DNA from: Bacillus sp. HSf4
GTDB taxonomy: Bacteria > Bacillota > Bacilli > Bacillales > Bacillaceae
Reading direction: 5' to 3'
Length of the DNA: 57,500 nt
Assembly: GCF_029537375.1 (NCBI RefSeq)
Contig: NZ_CP120679.1
Coordinates: forward strand, 107,501 to 165,000
The position numbers were made by a program, and so were the translations under genes. Below the pieces are notes generated by a model, which was not told the DNA's origin, made no database searches, and was given only the letters and a program-made list of their open reading frames with translations. The stretch's first letter is position 1. The number at the start of each line of letters is the position of its first letter. This document shows, in pieces, positions 23,248 to 45,700 of this stretch.

Positions 23248-26200
23248 TTGCTGGATGTGAACAATTTTGAGTATATGAACATCGGTCTCGCTTCACCTGA
23301 TAAAATCCGTTCATGGTCTTACGGAGAAGTGAAAAAGCCTGAAACAATCAACTATCGTACTTTGAAACCTGAAAAAGATGGTCTATTCTGCGAGCGCATT
23401 TTCGGTCCTCAAAAGGACTGGGAATGCCATTGCGGGAAGTACAAGCGGGTTCGTTATAAAGGCGTAGTCTGCGACCGTTGTGGAGTAGAAGTAACCCGGG
23501 CTAAAGTCCGTCGTGAGAGAATGGGGCATATCGAGCTGGCAGCCCCGGTTTCTCACATCTGGTATTTCAAAGGAATCCCAAGCCGTATGGGTCTTGTGCT
23601 GGATATGTCTCCGCGCGCATTGGAAGAAGTCATTTACTTTGCTTCTTATGTCGTAACAGATCCGGCCAATACGCCGCTTGAGAAAAAGCAGCTTCTTTCT
23701 GAAAAAGAATACCGTGCGTACCTTGATAAATACGGCAATAAATTTCAAGCTTCCATGGGGGCTGAAGCGATTCATAAGCTCCTTCAAGATATCGATCTTG
23801 ACAAGGAAGTGGATATGCTCAAAGAAGAGCTGAAAACGTCTCAAGGACAGCGCCGTACGCGTGCGATCAAGCGTCTTGAAGTGTTGGAAGCGTTCCGTAA
23901 CTCCGGAAACAAACCGTCTTGGATGATCCTTGACGTTCTTCCGGTCATTCCACCTGAGCTGAGACCTATGGTGCAGCTTGACGGCGGACGTTTTGCGACT
24001 TCTGACCTTAACGACCTTTACCGCCGCGTCATCAACCGTAACAATCGTTTAAAACGTCTACTGGATCTTGGAGCACCGAGCATTATCGTTCAAAACGAAA
24101 AGCGTATGCTTCAGGAAGCCGTTGACGCGCTGATCGATAACGGACGCAGAGGACGTCCGGTTACGGGACCTGGAAACAGACCGCTCAAATCCCTTTCTCA
24201 CATGCTGAAAGGTAAACAGGGCCGTTTCCGTCAAAACCTTCTCGGTAAGCGTGTTGACTATTCAGGCCGTTCGGTTATCGTCGTAGGTCCGAACCTGAAA
24301 ATGTACCAATGCGGCCTTCCGAAAGAGATGGCTTTGGAGCTGTTCAAGCCATTCGTCATGAAAGAGCTTGTCGAAAAAGGTCTTGCCCACAATATTAAGA
24401 GTGCGAAGCGTAAAATTGAGCGCGTTCAGCCTGAAGTATGGGATGTTCTTGAATCAGTCATCAAGGAACACCCGGTTCTGCTCAACCGTGCACCTACGCT
24501 TCACAGGCTGGGGATCCAAGCGTTTGAACCAACGCTTGTTGAAGGCCGCGCCATCCGTCTTCACCCGCTTGTATGTACGGCATACAACGCTGACTTTGAC
24601 GGTGACCAAATGGCCGTTCACGTTCCATTATCAGCCGAAGCGCAAGCTGAAGCGCGTATTCTGATGCTTGCTGCGCAAAACATCTTGAACCCTAAAGACG
24701 GAAAACCGGTTGTTACACCGTCTCAGGATATGGTTCTTGGAAACTACTACCTGACGCTTGAACGCCCTGGTGCTGTCGGCGAAGGTATGGTTTTCAAAGA
24801 TACAGATGAAGCGCTGCTTGCTTATCAAAACGGATATGTTCATTTGCATACGAGAGTGGCCGTTGCGGTTAACTCCCTGAAAAATGAAACATTCACAGAA
24901 GAACAGCGTTCAAAACTGCTGATTACAACAGTCGGAAAGCTGATCTTCAATGAAATTCTTCCGGCTTCGTTCCCATACATGAACGAACCGACGAAGAGCA
25001 ATATTGAAGAAAAAACGCCTGACCGTTTCTTCCTGGACTACGGAGCCGATGTGAAAGAGGCGATTCAAAAGCAAGAAATCAATCCGCCGTTCAAAAAAGG
25101 CATCCTAGGTAAAATCATTGCGGAGATCTTCAAAAGATTCCACATTACAGAAACGTCAAAAATGCTTGATCGCATGAAGAATCTCGGCTTTAAATATTCA
25201 ACAAAAGCCGGTATCACGGTCGGTGTTTCCGATATCGTCGTCTTGGATGACAAACAGGAAATTCTTGAGGAAGCACAAGGAAAAGTCGATAACGTTCTGA
25301 AGCAGTTCAGACGCGGTCTGATTACAGAAGAAGAGCGTTATGAACGCGTCATTTCCATCTGGAGTGCGGCTAAGGATACGATCCAAGGCAAGCTGATGAA
25401 ATCCTTGGATGAAATCAACCCGATCTATATGATGAGTGATTCCGGAGCCCGGGGTAACGCATCAAACTTTACGCAGCTTGCGGGTATGCGGGGTCTGATG
25501 GCCAACCCGGCCGGACGGATTATCGAGCTTCCGATCAAGTCAAGTTTCCGCGAAGGTTTAACGGTTCTGGAGTACTTTATCTCCACACACGGTGCGCGTA
25601 AAGGTCTTGCCGATACAGCGCTGAAGACAGCCGACTCAGGCTACTTGACAAGACGTCTTGTAGACGTTGCCCAAGATGTCATCATTCGTGAGACAGATTG
25701 CGGCACTGACCGCGGTATTCTTGCAAAAGCCATCACAGAAGGCACAGAAGTGATCGAGCGTCTTGAAGAACGTCTCATTGGCCGCTTTGCAAGAAAGCCT
25801 GTTAAACATCCGGAAACCGGCGAAGTGATCGTGAACGAAAACGAGCTGATCGACGAGGACAAAGCGCTTGAAATCGTCGAAGCCGGCATCGAAGAAGTAT
25901 GGATTCGTTCCGCCTTTACATGTAATACGTCACACGGGGTATGTAAACGATGCTATGGCCGCAACCTGGCGACAGGAACCGATGTTGAAGTCGGTGAAGC
26001 AGTCGGAATCATCGCTGCCCAATCCATCGGTGAGCCTGGTACACAGCTAACAATGCGTACCTTCCATACGGGCGGTGTTGCCGGAGACGATATTACACAA
26101 GGTTTGCCGCGTATTCAGGAATTATTTGAAGCGCGTAACCCTAAAGGTCAGGCGACGATCTCTGAAATTGACGGTGTCGTAGCTGAAATCAATGAAGTTC

Positions 26201-26847
26201 GCGATAAACAGCAGGAAATCGTCGTTCAGGGTGAAGTTGAAAGCCGTTCTTATACGGCGCCGTACAACGCCCGTCTGAAAGTAACTGAAGGAGAGAAAAT
26301 CTCCCGCGGTCAGGTTCTGACGGAAGGTTCGGTCGATCCGAAAGAGCTTCTGAAAGTAACCGACATTACGACGGTTCAGGAATATCTGCTTCACGAAGTG
26401 CAGAAGGTTTACCGTATGCAGGGGGTTGAAATCGGAGATAAGCACGTTGAAGTTATGGTCCGCCAGATGCTTCGCAAAGTGCGTGTTATCGATGCCGGTG
26501 ATACAGATGTACTGCCTGGCACACTTCTCGATATTCACCAGTTTACACAAGCGAACAAAAAGGTGCTGCTTGAAGGAAAACGACCTGCAACAGGCCGTCC
26601 GGTGCTGCTCGGTATCACAAAAGCGTCTCTTGAAACGGATTCCTTCTTGTCTGCCGCGTCATTCCAGGAAACAACACGCGTCCTGACAGATGCAGCAATC
26701 AAAGGAAAACGGGATGAACTTCTCGGCCTGAAAGAGAATGTCATCATCGGTAAGCTTGTCCCGGCGGGAACAGGTATGCTCAACTACCGTAAAGTGAAGC
26801 CGGTATTGCAAGTTCAATCTTCCGATGAAATGGTTCCGGCAGAATAG
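23248..26847 (+). CDS. rpoC: RNA polymerase beta' subunit
   Basis: 1199 residues from TTG 23248 ([19 protein letters not shown]), with GGGAGGT 7 bases upstream. The open frame extends to ATG 23206, but that start has no SD and is not the family N-terminus. Visible parts are the N-terminal zinc site ([20 protein letters not shown]), the catalytic NADFDGD at 447-453 with Mg ligands D449, D451 and D453, the trigger loop/bridge-helix region ([13 protein letters not shown]) and a second zinc site ([11 protein letters not shown]). Follows rpoB as in all Bacillus. Confidence 0.97.
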   Translation: MLDVNNFEYMNIGLASPDKIRSWSYGEVKKPETINYRTLKPEKDGLFCERIFGPQKDWECHCGKYKRVRYKGVVCDRCGVEVTRAKVRRERMGHIELAAPVSHIWYFKGIPSRMGLVLDMSPRALEEVIYFASYVVTDPANTPLEKKQLLSEKEYRAYLDKYGNKFQASMGAEAIHKLLQDIDLDKEVDMLKEELKTSQGQRRTRAIKRLEVLEAFRNSGNKPSWMILDVLPVIPPELRPMVQLDGGRFATSDLNDLYRRVINRNNRLKRLLDLGAPSIIVQNEKRMLQEAVDALIDNGRRGRPVTGPGNRPLKSLSHMLKGKQGRFRQNLLGKRVDYSGRSVIVVGPNLKMYQCGLPKEMALELFKPFVMKELVEKGLAHNIKSAKRKIERVQPEVWDVLESVIKEHPVLLNRAPTLHRLGIQAFEPTLVEGRAIRLHPLVCTAYNADFDGDQMAVHVPLSAEAQAEARILMLAAQNILNPKDGKPVVTPSQDMVLGNYYLTLERPGAVGEGMVFKDTDEALLAYQNGYVHLHTRVAVAVNSLKNETFTEEQRSKLLITTVGKLIFNEILPASFPYMNEPTKSNIEEKTPDRFFLDYGADVKEAIQKQEINPPFKKGILGKIIAEIFKRFHITETSKMLDRMKNLGFKYSTKAGITVGVSDIVVLDDKQEILEEAQGKVDNVLKQFRRGLITEEERYERVISIWSAAKDTIQGKLMKSLDEINPIYMMSDSGARGNASNFTQLAGMRGLMANPAGRIIELPIKSSFREGLTVLEYFISTHGARKGLADTALKTADSGYLTRRLVDVAQDVIIRETDCGTDRGILAKAITEGTEVIERLEERLIGRFARKPVKHPETGEVIVNENELIDEDKALEIVEAGIEEVWIRSAFTCNTSHGVCKRCYGRNLATGTDVEVGEAVGIIAAQSIGEPGTQLTMRTFHTGGVAGDDITQGLPRIQELFEARNPKGQATISEIDGVVAEINEVRDKQQEIVVQGEVESRSYTAPYNARLKVTEGEKISRGQVLTEGSVDPKELLKVTDITTVQEYLLHEVQKVYRMQGVEIGDKHVEVMVRQMLRKVRVIDAGDTDVLPGTLLDIHQFTQANKKVLLEGKRPATGRPVLLGITKASLETDSFLSAASFQETTRVLTDAAIKGKRDELLGLKENVIIGKLVPAGTGMLNYRKVKPVLQVQSSDEMVPAE

Positions 26848-26861
26848 ATTTAAAATATCCT

Positions 26862-26910
26862 AAAGAAGGATGTCACTAAAAATTGTCATACTATGTTGAC
26901 ATCCTTCTTT
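26862..26910 (+). terminator. Long hairpin after rpoC, overlapping the next promoter
   Basis: AAAGAAGGATGTCA (26862-26875) pairs perfectly over 14 bp with TGACATCCTTCTTT (26897-26910), with a 21-nt loop. No T-run follows, so termination may be weak or the hairpin may protect the 3' end. Its 3' arm contains the -35 box of the next promoter. Confidence 0.6.
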
Positions 26911-26924
26911 CAGGATGATAATAT
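26896..26924 (+). promoter_or_regulatory. Sigma-A-type promoter of rplGB-rpsL-rpsG-fusA
   Basis: Perfect TTGACA (26896-26901), a 17-base spacer and TAATAT (26919-26924), 44 bases before the L7Ae-like gene. Confidence 0.7.
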
Positions 26925-26968
26925 AACCAAGGTGCTCAATTTAAACCTGTTACTTTGGAGGATGTCTT

Positions 26969-27217
26969 ATGTCTTATGATAAAGTATCACAGGCTCAATC
27001 AATCATCATCGGTACGAAGCAGACAGTTAAAGCACTCAAACGAAATTCTGTGAAGGAAGTTGTCGTTGCGAAAGACGCAGATCCCCATCTGACAGCAGGT
27101 GTTATTCACCTGGCGAATGAACAGGGTGTTCCCGTCTCATTGGCTGAGTCCATGAAAAAGCTCGGCAAAGCTTGCGGAATTGAAGTCGGTGCGGCAGCTG
27201 TTGCCATTATTCAATAA
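26969..27217 (+). CDS. rplGB: L7Ae-family K-turn-binding protein (YbxF, L7Ae-like)
   Basis: 82-residue protein of the L7Ae/L30e family (formerly ybxF). The family signature around [27 protein letters not shown] and the hydrophobic [24 protein letters not shown] end match the B. subtilis protein, which binds kink-turn RNAs. Its role is uncertain: it associates with ribosomes but is not essential there. SD GGAGG lies 8 bases upstream. First gene of the str-type operon before rpsL. Confidence 0.92.
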   Translation: MSYDKVSQAQSIIIGTKQTVKALKRNSVKEVVVAKDADPHLTAGVIHLANEQGVPVSLAESMKKLGKACGIEVGAAAVAIIQ

Positions 27218-27267
27218 CGTACTCGTTGTTTTTGCTTTTATGCAAAGGCATTGTTTTTTGCTTTTAA

Positions 27268-27738
<471 letters not shown>

Positions 27739-27760
27739 TGCAGTTTAAATACAAATAAAA

Positions 27761-28372
<612 letters not shown>

Positions 28373-28421
28373 TCTTTAACGACAAAATATTATTCCCTAA
28401 GAAGGAAGGAGAAAAGACCCA

Positions 28422-30500
28422 ATGGCAAGAGAGTTCTCCTTAGAAAAAACTCGTAATATCGGGATCATGGCTCACATCGATGCCGGTAAGACGACAACAA
28501 CTGAACGTATCTTGTTCTATACAGGCCGTATTCATAAAATTGGTGAAACTCATGAAGGGGCTTCCCAAATGGACTGGATGGAGCAGGAACAAGAACGCGG
28601 TATCACGATTACATCTGCTGCGACAACCGCACAATGGAAAGGCCACCGCGTTAACATCATCGATACACCAGGACACGTAGACTTCACTGTAGAGGTTGAA
28701 CGTTCCCTGCGCGTACTTGATGGTGCCGTTGCCGTTCTTGACGCTCAATCAGGCGTTGAGCCGCAAACTGAAACAGTTTGGCGTCAGGCAACAACTTACG
28801 GAGTACCTCGTATCGTATTTGTCAACAAAATGGACAAAACCGGTGCGGATTTCCTTTACTCTGTAGGAACTCTTAGAGACCGTCTTGAGGCAAACGCTCA
28901 CGCGATCCAATTACCGATTGGCGCCGAAGACAACTTTGAAGGGATCATCGATCTTGTAGAAAACGTTGCGTATTACTACGAAGATGATCTTGGAACACGC
29001 TCTGAAGCGCGTGAAATCCCTGCTGAGTACAAAGATAAAGCTGAAGAGCTTCGCGCCAGCTTAATTGAAGCTGTTGCTGAGCTTGATGAAGAGCTTATGA
29101 TGAAGTACTTGGAAGGCGAAGAAATCACAATTGACGAGCTGAAAGCAGCAATCCGTAAAGGAACTTGTAACGTTGAGTTCTACCCGGTTCTTTGTGGTTC
29201 AGCTTTCAAAAACAAAGGTGTTCAATTAGTGCTTGATGCAGTTCTTGACTACCTTCCAGCTCCAACTGATGTTGAAGCGATCAAAGGTATTGTGCCTGAT
29301 ACTGACGAAGAGGTTACTCGTGAGTCTTCTGACGATGCACCTTTCTCAGCGTTGGCATTTAAAGTTATGACCGACCCTTATGTCGGTAAACTGACATTCT
29401 TCCGTGTGTACTCAGGAACGCTTGATTCCGGTTCATACGTAAGAAACTCAACAAAAGGCAAACGTGAGCGTGTCGGACGTATCCTGCAAATGCACGCCAA
29501 CAGCCGTGAAGAAATCTCTACTGTATACGCAGGAGATATCGCAGCAGCTGTAGGTCTGAAAGATACGACGACTGGTGACACGCTTTGCGACGAGAAAAGC
29601 CTGGTTATCCTGGAATCAATGGAATTCCCTGAGCCGGTTATCCACGTTGCAATCGAGCCTAAGTCAAAAGCCGACCAAGACAAAATGTCTACAGCGCTGT
29701 CTAAACTGGCTGAAGAAGATCCAACTTTCCGCGCGCATACCGATGCGGAAACTGGTCAAACGATCATCGGCGGTATGGGTGAGCTTCACCTTGATATCAT
29801 CGTTGACCGTATGAAACGCGAATTTAAAGTTGAAGCCAACGTAGGTGCTCCTCAAGTTGCGTATCGTGAAACATTCCGTGCGAGCGCGCAAGTTGAAGGT
29901 AAATTCGTACGTCAATCTGGTGGACGCGGACAATTCGGACACGTTTGGATCGAATTCTCTCCAAACGAAGAAGGAAAAGGCTTTGAATTCGAAAACGCAA
30001 TCGTCGGTGGTGTCGTTCCACGTGAATACATTCCGGCTGTTCAAGCGGGACTTGAAGATGCGCTGCAAAACGGTGTAATCGCAGGCTACCCGGTTATCGA
30101 CATCAAAGCTAAATTGTATGATGGTTCTTACCATGATGTTGACTCAAACGAAATGGCGTTTAAAATCGCCGCTTCTATGGCGCTTAAAAACGCTGCAAGC
30201 AAATGTAGCCCGGTTCTTCTTGAGCCGATTGCGAAAGTTGAAGTCGTTATCCCTGAAGAATACATGGGAGACATCATGGGTGACATCACATCACGCCGTG
30301 GACGCGTAGAAGGTATGGAAGGCCGCGGAAACGCTCAAGTTGTTCGCGCAATGGTTCCGCTTTCTGAAATGTTTGGATACGCAACTGCGCTTCGTTCAAA
30401 CACGCAAGGCCGCGGTACGTTCACAATGCACTTTGATCACTATGAAGAAGTGCCTAAGAGCATCAGTGATGAGATCATCAAAAAAAATAAAGGCGAATAA
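28422..30500 (+). CDS. fusA: Elongation factor G
   Basis: Translocation GTPase, 692 residues. G1 motif AHIDAGKTT at 17-25, G3 DTPGH at 81-85 and G4 NKMD at 135-138; domains II to V follow, including the domain IV segment ([12 protein letters not shown], then GGRGQFGHV) that enters the A site. Single copy in the window. No truncation. It follows rpsG and precedes the separately promoted tufA. Confidence 0.97.
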   Translation: MAREFSLEKTRNIGIMAHIDAGKTTTTERILFYTGRIHKIGETHEGASQMDWMEQEQERGITITSAATTAQWKGHRVNIIDTPGHVDFTVEVERSLRVLDGAVAVLDAQSGVEPQTETVWRQATTYGVPRIVFVNKMDKTGADFLYSVGTLRDRLEANAHAIQLPIGAEDNFEGIIDLVENVAYYYEDDLGTRSEAREIPAEYKDKAEELRASLIEAVAELDEELMMKYLEGEEITIDELKAAIRKGTCNVEFYPVLCGSAFKNKGVQLVLDAVLDYLPAPTDVEAIKGIVPDTDEEVTRESSDDAPFSALAFKVMTDPYVGKLTFFRVYSGTLDSGSYVRNSTKGKRERVGRILQMHANSREEISTVYAGDIAAAVGLKDTTTGDTLCDEKSLVILESMEFPEPVIHVAIEPKSKADQDKMSTALSKLAEEDPTFRAHTDAETGQTIIGGMGELHLDIIVDRMKREFKVEANVGAPQVAYRETFRASAQVEGKFVRQSGGRGQFGHVWIEFSPNEEGKGFEFENAIVGGVVPREYIPAVQAGLEDALQNGVIAGYPVIDIKAKLYDGSYHDVDSNEMAFKIAASMALKNAASKCSPVLLEPIAKVEVVIPEEYMGDIMGDITSRRGRVEGMEGRGNAQVVRAMVPLSEMFGYATALRSNTQGRGTFTMHFDHYEEVPKSISDEIIKKNKGE

Positions 30501-30528
30501 TTGATTTTGCCGCTTCATTAAAGTATAA
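30500..30528 (+). promoter_or_regulatory. Sigma-A-type promoter of tufA
   Basis: TTGATT (30500-30505), starting at the last base of the fusA stop codon, a 17-base spacer and TATAAC (30523-30528). A start near 30535 gives a leader of about 84 nt. Confidence 0.65.
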
Positions 30529-30544
30529 CTACTATTGTAAGATG

Positions 30545-30572
30545 AGAAAGTGAAACACAGCTTTCACTTTCT
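30545..30572 (+). promoter_or_regulatory. 5'-leader hairpin of tufA
   Basis: AGAAAGTGAAA (30545-30555) pairs perfectly with TTTCACTTTCT (30562-30572), loop CACAGC. No T-run follows. It lies near the predicted mRNA 5' end, so a stabilising 5' hairpin is plausible. Confidence 0.55.
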
Positions 30573-30618
30573 ATCACTCTATATCAATAAAATAACCTTT
30601 TTAAGGAGGATTTTCAGA

Positions 30619-31809
30619 ATGGCTAAAGAAAAATTCGACCGTTCCAAATCACATGCCAACATTGGTACAATTGGACACGTTGACCATGGTAAAACTACAT
30701 TAACAGCTGCTATCACTACAGTACTTCATAAGAAATCTGGTAAAGGTACTGCTATGGCATACGACCAAATCGATGGTGCTCCAGAAGAGCGCGAGCGTGG
30801 AATCACAATCTCTACTGCACACGTTGAGTATGAAACTGATACTCGTCACTATGCACACGTTGACTGCCCAGGACACGCTGACTATGTTAAAAACATGATC
30901 ACAGGTGCTGCGCAAATGGACGGAGCGATCCTTGTTGTATCTGCTGCTGACGGCCCAATGCCGCAAACTCGTGAGCACATCCTTCTTTCTCGTAACGTTG
31001 GCGTGCCTTACATCGTAGTATTCTTGAACAAATGCGACATGGTAGACGATGAAGAGCTTCTTGAACTAGTTGAAATGGAAGTTCGTGACCTTCTTTCTGA
31101 GTACGAATTCCCTGGTGATGATGTACCAGTTATCAAAGGTTCTGCTCTTAAAGCTCTTGAAGGTGATGCTGATTACGAAGCTAAAATCTTCGAACTGATG
31201 GATGCGGTTGACGAGTACATCCCAACTCCAGAGCGCGATACTGACAAACCATTCATGATGCCTGTTGAGGACGTATTCTCAATCACTGGTCGTGGAACAG
31301 TTGCTACTGGACGCGTAGAGCGCGGTCAAGTTAAAGTCGGTGACGAAGTTGAAATCATCGGTCTTCAAGAAGAAAACAAGAAAACAACTGTTACAGGTGT
31401 TGAAATGTTCCGTAAGCTTCTTGACTATGCTGAAGCTGGAGACAACATCGGTGCACTTCTTCGCGGTGTATCTCGTGAAGAAATCCAACGTGGTCAAGTA
31501 CTTGCTCAACCAGGTACTATCACTCCGCACAAAAAATTTAAAGCTGAAGTTTACGTTCTTTCTAAAGAAGAGGGTGGACGTCACACTCCATTCTTCTCTA
31601 ACTACCGTCCTCAGTTCTACTTCCGTACAACTGACGTAACGGGTATCATTCAGCTTCCAGAAGGCGTAGAAATGGTTATGCCTGGAGACAACATCGAAAT
31701 GACTGTTGAATTGATTTCAACAATCGCGATCGAAGACGGAACTCGCTTCTCTATCCGTGAAGGTGGACGTACAGTAGGTTCTGGTGTTGTAACTTCTATC
31801 ACCGAATAA
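30619..31809 (+). CDS. tufA: Elongation factor Tu
   Basis: Delivers aminoacyl-tRNA to the ribosome. 396 residues from ATG 30619 ([20 protein letters not shown]), 8 bases after AAGGAGG; the open frame extends to 30550 but has no family homology there. G1 GHVDHGKT at 19-26, G3 DCPGH at 82-86, G4 NKCD at 137-140, then beta-barrel domains II and III. Codon use is extremely biased. In B. subtilis ybaC lies between tufA and rpsJ; it is absent here. Confidence 0.98.
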   Translation: MAKEKFDRSKSHANIGTIGHVDHGKTTLTAAITTVLHKKSGKGTAMAYDQIDGAPEERERGITISTAHVEYETDTRHYAHVDCPGHADYVKNMITGAAQMDGAILVVSAADGPMPQTREHILLSRNVGVPYIVVFLNKCDMVDDEELLELVEMEVRDLLSEYEFPGDDVPVIKGSALKALEGDADYEAKIFELMDAVDEYIPTPERDTDKPFMMPVEDVFSITGRGTVATGRVERGQVKVGDEVEIIGLQEENKKTTVTGVEMFRKLLDYAEAGDNIGALLRGVSREEIQRGQVLAQPGTITPHKKFKAEVYVLSKEEGGRHTPFFSNYRPQFYFRTTDVTGIIQLPEGVEMVMPGDNIEMTVELISTIAIEDGTRFSIREGGRTVGSGVVTSITE

Positions 31810-31820
31810 TACTTAAAAAT

Positions 31821-31857
31821 AAAAAAACGGGATCCGGATGGATCTCGTTTTTTTATT
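31821..31857 (+). terminator. Intrinsic terminator of tufA
   Basis: A-run, then ACGGGATCC-GGAT-GGATCTCGT (one G-U) and seven T (31827-31854). Strong, bidirectional in design, separating tufA from the S10 cluster. Confidence 0.9.
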
Positions 31858-31901
31858 TATCGCATGTTTGGTAGAGGGATTTATTTTCCGGCTTCATATC
31901 C

Positions 31902-31930
31902 TTGATTAACACAGTCTGAATCTGTATAAT
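31902..31930 (+). promoter_or_regulatory. S10 cluster promoter 1
   Basis: TTGATT (31902-31907), a 17-base spacer and TATAAT (31925-31930), about 200 bases before rpsJ. Confidence 0.7.
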
Positions 31931-31969
31931 AAAAAAAGTGTGCAAACACGGTTAATATTTAATATTGCC

Positions 31970-31998
31970 TTGCAACATGCCTATAAATTTTGTATAAT
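31970..31998 (+). promoter_or_regulatory. S10 cluster promoter 2
   Basis: TTGCAA (31970-31975), a 17-base spacer and TATAAT (31993-31998). Tandem promoters for the S10-spc-alpha cluster have been described in B. subtilis. Confidence 0.75.
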
Positions 31999-32014
31999 AG
32001 TGCATGTTGGTCTT

Positions 32015-32440
<426 letters not shown>

Positions 32441-32475
32441 TCTAAAATATAGAATGATCTTTATAGGAGGTGTGA

Positions 32476-33108
<633 letters not shown>

Positions 33109-33116
33109 CTCTTTAG

Positions 33117-34045
<929 letters not shown>

Positions 34046-34055
34046 TCATTTGTAA

Positions 34056-35246
<1,191 letters not shown>

Positions 35247-35263
35247 TGAGAGGAGGCTTTTAA

Positions 35264-36894
<1,631 letters not shown>

Positions 36895-36915
36895 TTCCGG
36901 AGGGAGGTTCTCTAA

Positions 36916-37182
<267 letters not shown>

Positions 37183-37187
37183 TAAAG

Positions 37188-37208
37188 TTCGGAAATCCTT
37201 TTTCCGAA
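37188..37208 (+). promoter_or_regulatory. Hairpin abutting the rplN ribosome site
   Basis: TTCGGAA (37188-37194) pairs perfectly with TTCCGAA (37202-37208), loop ATCCTTT. The last AA belongs to the SD run AAGGGAGGT (37207-37215) of rplN, so the stem touches the ribosome site. Confidence 0.45.
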
Positions 37209-37217
37209 GGGAGGTAA

Positions 37218-38506
<1,289 letters not shown>

Positions 38507-38513
38507 TCAATGA

Positions 38514-38714
<201 letters not shown>

Positions 38715-38742
38715 TCCCCGTTAATGGGAAGGAGGTTATTAA

Positions 38743-39144
<402 letters not shown>

Positions 39145-39158
39145 GAAGTTTAACATGA

Positions 39159-39710
<552 letters not shown>

Positions 39711-39741
39711 ACCCGCTTAAAGTGAGAAAGGAGTGACCCAG

Positions 39742-40104
39742 ATGATTACGAAAACAAGCAAGAATGCTGCACGTCTTAAAAGACACGCTCGTGTTCGTTC
39801 GAAGCTTTCAGGAACGCCTGAAAGACCTCGTCTAAATGTTTTCCGTTCAAACAAACATATCTACGCACAAGTGATCGATGACGTGAACGGTGTTACACTT
39901 GTGAGTGCATCTACTCTTGATAAAGACTTCAACGCCGAAAACGGCGGCGATACGTCTGCGGCTGCAAAAGTTGGAGAGCTTGTTGCAAAACGCGCTTCTG
40001 AAAAAGGTATCACAAACGTCGTGTTCGACCGTGGCGGTTACCTCTATCATGGACGTGTAAAAGCTTTGGCTGATGCTGCACGCGAGGCTGGATTAGAATT
40101 TTAA
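39742..40104 (+). CDS. rplR: Ribosomal protein L18
   Basis: 5S rRNA-binding 50S protein. 120 residues from ATG 39742 ([20 protein letters not shown]), 8 bases after AAAGGAGTG; the in-frame GTG at 39733 lies within that SD. Conserved [17 protein letters not shown] and [20 protein letters not shown]. Confidence 0.97.
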   Translation: MITKTSKNAARLKRHARVRSKLSGTPERPRLNVFRSNKHIYAQVIDDVNGVTLVSASTLDKDFNAENGGDTSAAAKVGELVAKRASEKGITNVVFDRGGYLYHGRVKALADAAREAGLEF

Positions 40105-40107
40105 TAA

Positions 40108-40822
<715 letters not shown>

Positions 40823-40840
40823 AAATAAACGATAAGCTAA

Positions 40841-41293
<453 letters not shown>

Positions 41294-41294
41294 C

Positions 41295-42590
41295 TTGTTT
41301 AAGACAATCTCCAATTTTATGCGTGTGAAGGATATTCGGAATAAGATTATCTTCACTCTTTTAATGCTTATCGTCTTTCGTCTCGGTTCGTTCATTCCTG
41401 TGCCGCATGTAAACACAGAAGTTTTGAATGCACAGGACCAAATGAGCGTATTTGGGATCCTTAACACATTTGGCGGCGGTGCATTATTCAACTTCTCCAT
41501 TCTTGCGATGGGGATCATGCCTTACATCACAGCTTCGATCATCATCCAGCTTTTGCAGATGGATGTTGTGCCGAAGTTTACCGAGTGGTCTAAGCAGGGA
41601 GAAGTTGGTCGCCGAAAATTAGCTCAGTTCACAAGGTACTTCACAATTATTCTTGGGTTCATTCAAGCGCTGGCTATGTCTTACGGATTTAATAATATGG
41701 CGGGCGGCGCGTTGATTAGTGACCCGGGATTCGGTACTTATTTGACCATTGCGATTGTGCTGACTGCCGGAACTGCTTTTTTAATGTGGCTGGGAGAACA
41801 AATTACGTCCCATGGAGTTGGTAATGGAATATCGATTATCATCTTCGCCGGTATCGTTGCCGGTATTCCGCAGACGGTCAATCAGATCTACGCTCAGCAG
41901 TTTACAGACGCTGGAGATCAGTTGTTCTTGCAAATCTTAAAGGTTGTCATCATATTGGTTGCGATTGTGGCGATTGTCGTTGGCGTGATTTTTATCCAAC
42001 AGGCAGTAAGAAAAATCTCAATTCAATATGCGAAAGGTTCAGGCCGTTCACCGGTTCCTGGCGGTCAGTCAACACACTTGCCGCTGAAGGTTAACCCGGC
42101 GGGTGTTATTCCGGTTATCTTTGCTGTTTCGTTTATCATTACACCTCGGACCGTGGCTTCATTCTTTGGTACCAACGATGTGACGAACTGGATCCAAAAA
42201 ACGTTTGATTACACGCATCCGGTTGGAATGGCGATCTATGCAGCACTGATTATTGCCTTTACCTATTTCTATGCATTTGTCCAGGTTAACCCTGAACAAA
42301 TGGCCGATAATCTTAAAAAACAAGGCGGCTATATTCCGGGAGTTCGTCCAGGAAAAATGACTCAGGATAGAATTACGAGCATCTTGTACCGGCTGACATT
42401 TGTCGGCTCCATATTCTTGGCCGTGATTGCCATTCTTCCTGTCTTGTTCGTTAATATTGCCGGGCTGCCTTCTTCTGCACAAATTGGCGGAACAAGTTTG
42501 CTGATTGTGATCGGTGTTGCACTGGAAACGATGAAGCAGCTTGAAAGCCAGCTGGTGAAACGAAACTATCGTGGATTTATGAAGCACTAG
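41295..42590 (+). CDS. secY: Preprotein translocase channel SecY
   Basis: Ten-helix membrane channel of the Sec pathway, 431 residues. Starts at TTG 41295 (MFKTISNFMRVKDIRNKIIF) with GAGGTGA inside the end of rplO, so its output depends on coupling and a weak start codon. Visible: plug region GGGALFNFSILAMGIMPYIT, cytoplasmic loop C4 (RKISIQYAKGSGRSPVPGGQ) and C5 (KKQGGYIPGVRPGKMTQDRI). Acts with secE encoded at 15161. Confidence 0.97.
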   Translation: MFKTISNFMRVKDIRNKIIFTLLMLIVFRLGSFIPVPHVNTEVLNAQDQMSVFGILNTFGGGALFNFSILAMGIMPYITASIIIQLLQMDVVPKFTEWSKQGEVGRRKLAQFTRYFTIILGFIQALAMSYGFNNMAGGALISDPGFGTYLTIAIVLTAGTAFLMWLGEQITSHGVGNGISIIIFAGIVAGIPQTVNQIYAQQFTDAGDQLFLQILKVVIILVAIVAIVVGVIFIQQAVRKISIQYAKGSGRSPVPGGQSTHLPLKVNPAGVIPVIFAVSFIITPRTVASFFGTNDVTNWIQKTFDYTHPVGMAIYAALIIAFTYFYAFVQVNPEQMADNLKKQGGYIPGVRPGKMTQDRITSILYRLTFVGSIFLAVIAILPVLFVNIAGLPSSAQIGGTSLLIVIGVALETMKQLESQLVKRNYRGFMKH

Positions 42591-42616
42591 AGGAAATGGG
42601 ATGCGCCCATTCCTCT
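42589..42616 (+). other. Hairpin between secY and adk
   Basis: AGAGGAAATGGG pairs with CCCATTCCTCT around ATGCG with one bulged A; it starts in the secY stop codon. No T-run follows, so it is more likely a stability or processing element than a terminator. Confidence 0.5.
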
Positions 42617-42618
42617 AA

Positions 42619-44039
<1,421 letters not shown>

Positions 44040-44049
44040 GTGAAATGAG

Positions 44050-44379
44050 ATGAATCGGAAAACACCTGAAATTGGACAGTTCGTACGCATTACGCAAGGA
44101 CGCGAAATGGACCAATACGCGGTTGTCATTGATATATTCGATCATCATCATGTGCTGATAGCAGACGGAGAAAAGCGTAAATTTCATTCTCCTAAGAAAA
44201 AGAATATCAATCATTTAACCTTTTATGATTGCGTATCTCCGGAAGTTCAGAACAGTATAAATGAAACTGGGCGTGTGACAAACGGAAAATTGAGATTTTC
44301 TCTTTTGAAATTTGTCAGAGAGCAAGTTACTGATTTGAAGAAGGGAGAACACTTGAATGGCGAAAGACGATGTAATTGA
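44050..44379 (+). CDS. ybzG: KOW-domain RNA-binding protein (YbzG-like)
   Basis: 109-residue protein between map and infA. An N-terminal KOW-like strand set ([20 protein letters not shown], then [20 protein letters not shown]) resembles the L14e-type RNA-binding domain; function unknown to me. ATG 44050 lies 10 bases after map. Its last 23 bases run into infA: the protein continues past LKKGE with HLNGERRCN instead of ending before the infA ATG. The symbol is from synteny. Confidence 0.8.
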   Translation: MNRKTPEIGQFVRITQGREMDQYAVVIDIFDHHHVLIADGEKRKFHSPKKKNINHLTFYDCVSPEVQNSINETGRVTNGKLRFSLLKFVREQVTDLKKGEHLNGERRCN

Positions 44380-44575
44380 AGTGGAAGGTACTGTAGTCGA
44401 AACGCTGCCAAACGCAATGTTCAAAGTTGAACTTGAGAATGGCCACACGGTTTTGGCTCACGTATCTGGTAAAATCCGCATGCACTTCATTCGCATTTTA
44501 CCTGGAGACAAAGTTACGGTAGAATTATCTCCATATGACTTAACTCGTGGTAGAATTACGTACCGTTACAAATAA
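44357..44575 (+). CDS. infA: Translation initiation factor IF-1
   Basis: Binds the 30S A site during initiation. 72-residue OB-fold protein ([20 protein letters not shown], ending [13 protein letters not shown]). SD AAGGGAGA is 9 bases before ATG, within the end of the KOW gene, so the two are coupled. Followed by rpmJ. Confidence 0.97.
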   Translation: MAKDDVIEVEGTVVETLPNAMFKVELENGHTVLAHVSGKIRMHFIRILPGDKVTVELSPYDLTRGRITYRYK

Positions 44576-44722
<147 letters not shown>

Positions 44723-44729
44723 TTTTTAA

Positions 44730-45110
<381 letters not shown>

Positions 45111-45127
45111 GCAAGGGAGGTAACTAA

Positions 45128-45526
<399 letters not shown>

Positions 45527-45542
45527 TTTGTTTGTATAGATT

Positions 45543-45571
45543 TTGTGTCCCTGTCAATAATGGGTTATGAT
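45543..45571 (+). promoter_or_regulatory. Candidate internal promoter before rpoA
   Basis: TTGTGT (45543-45548), a 17-base spacer and TATGAT (45566-45571). It would give an rpoA leader of about 120 nt with an AACGA/TCGTT hairpin near 45588-45604. Moderate match only. Confidence 0.4.
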
Positions 45572-45700
45572 ACAGTTAATTTATAAAACGAATGCACACT
45601 CGTTGCCTGAGCACATACGGGACTAAACAATGGGGAATTTCGGATAGAATGAGAGCCGTTCTTTCCGGGGTTTCGACGTTTTGAAGGAGGGTTTTATGAA

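Noticed and set aside
30550..30618. N-terminal extension of EF-Tu
   Set aside because: Overlaps the leader hairpin; a strong SD precedes ATG 30619, which gives the exact EF-Tu N-terminus.
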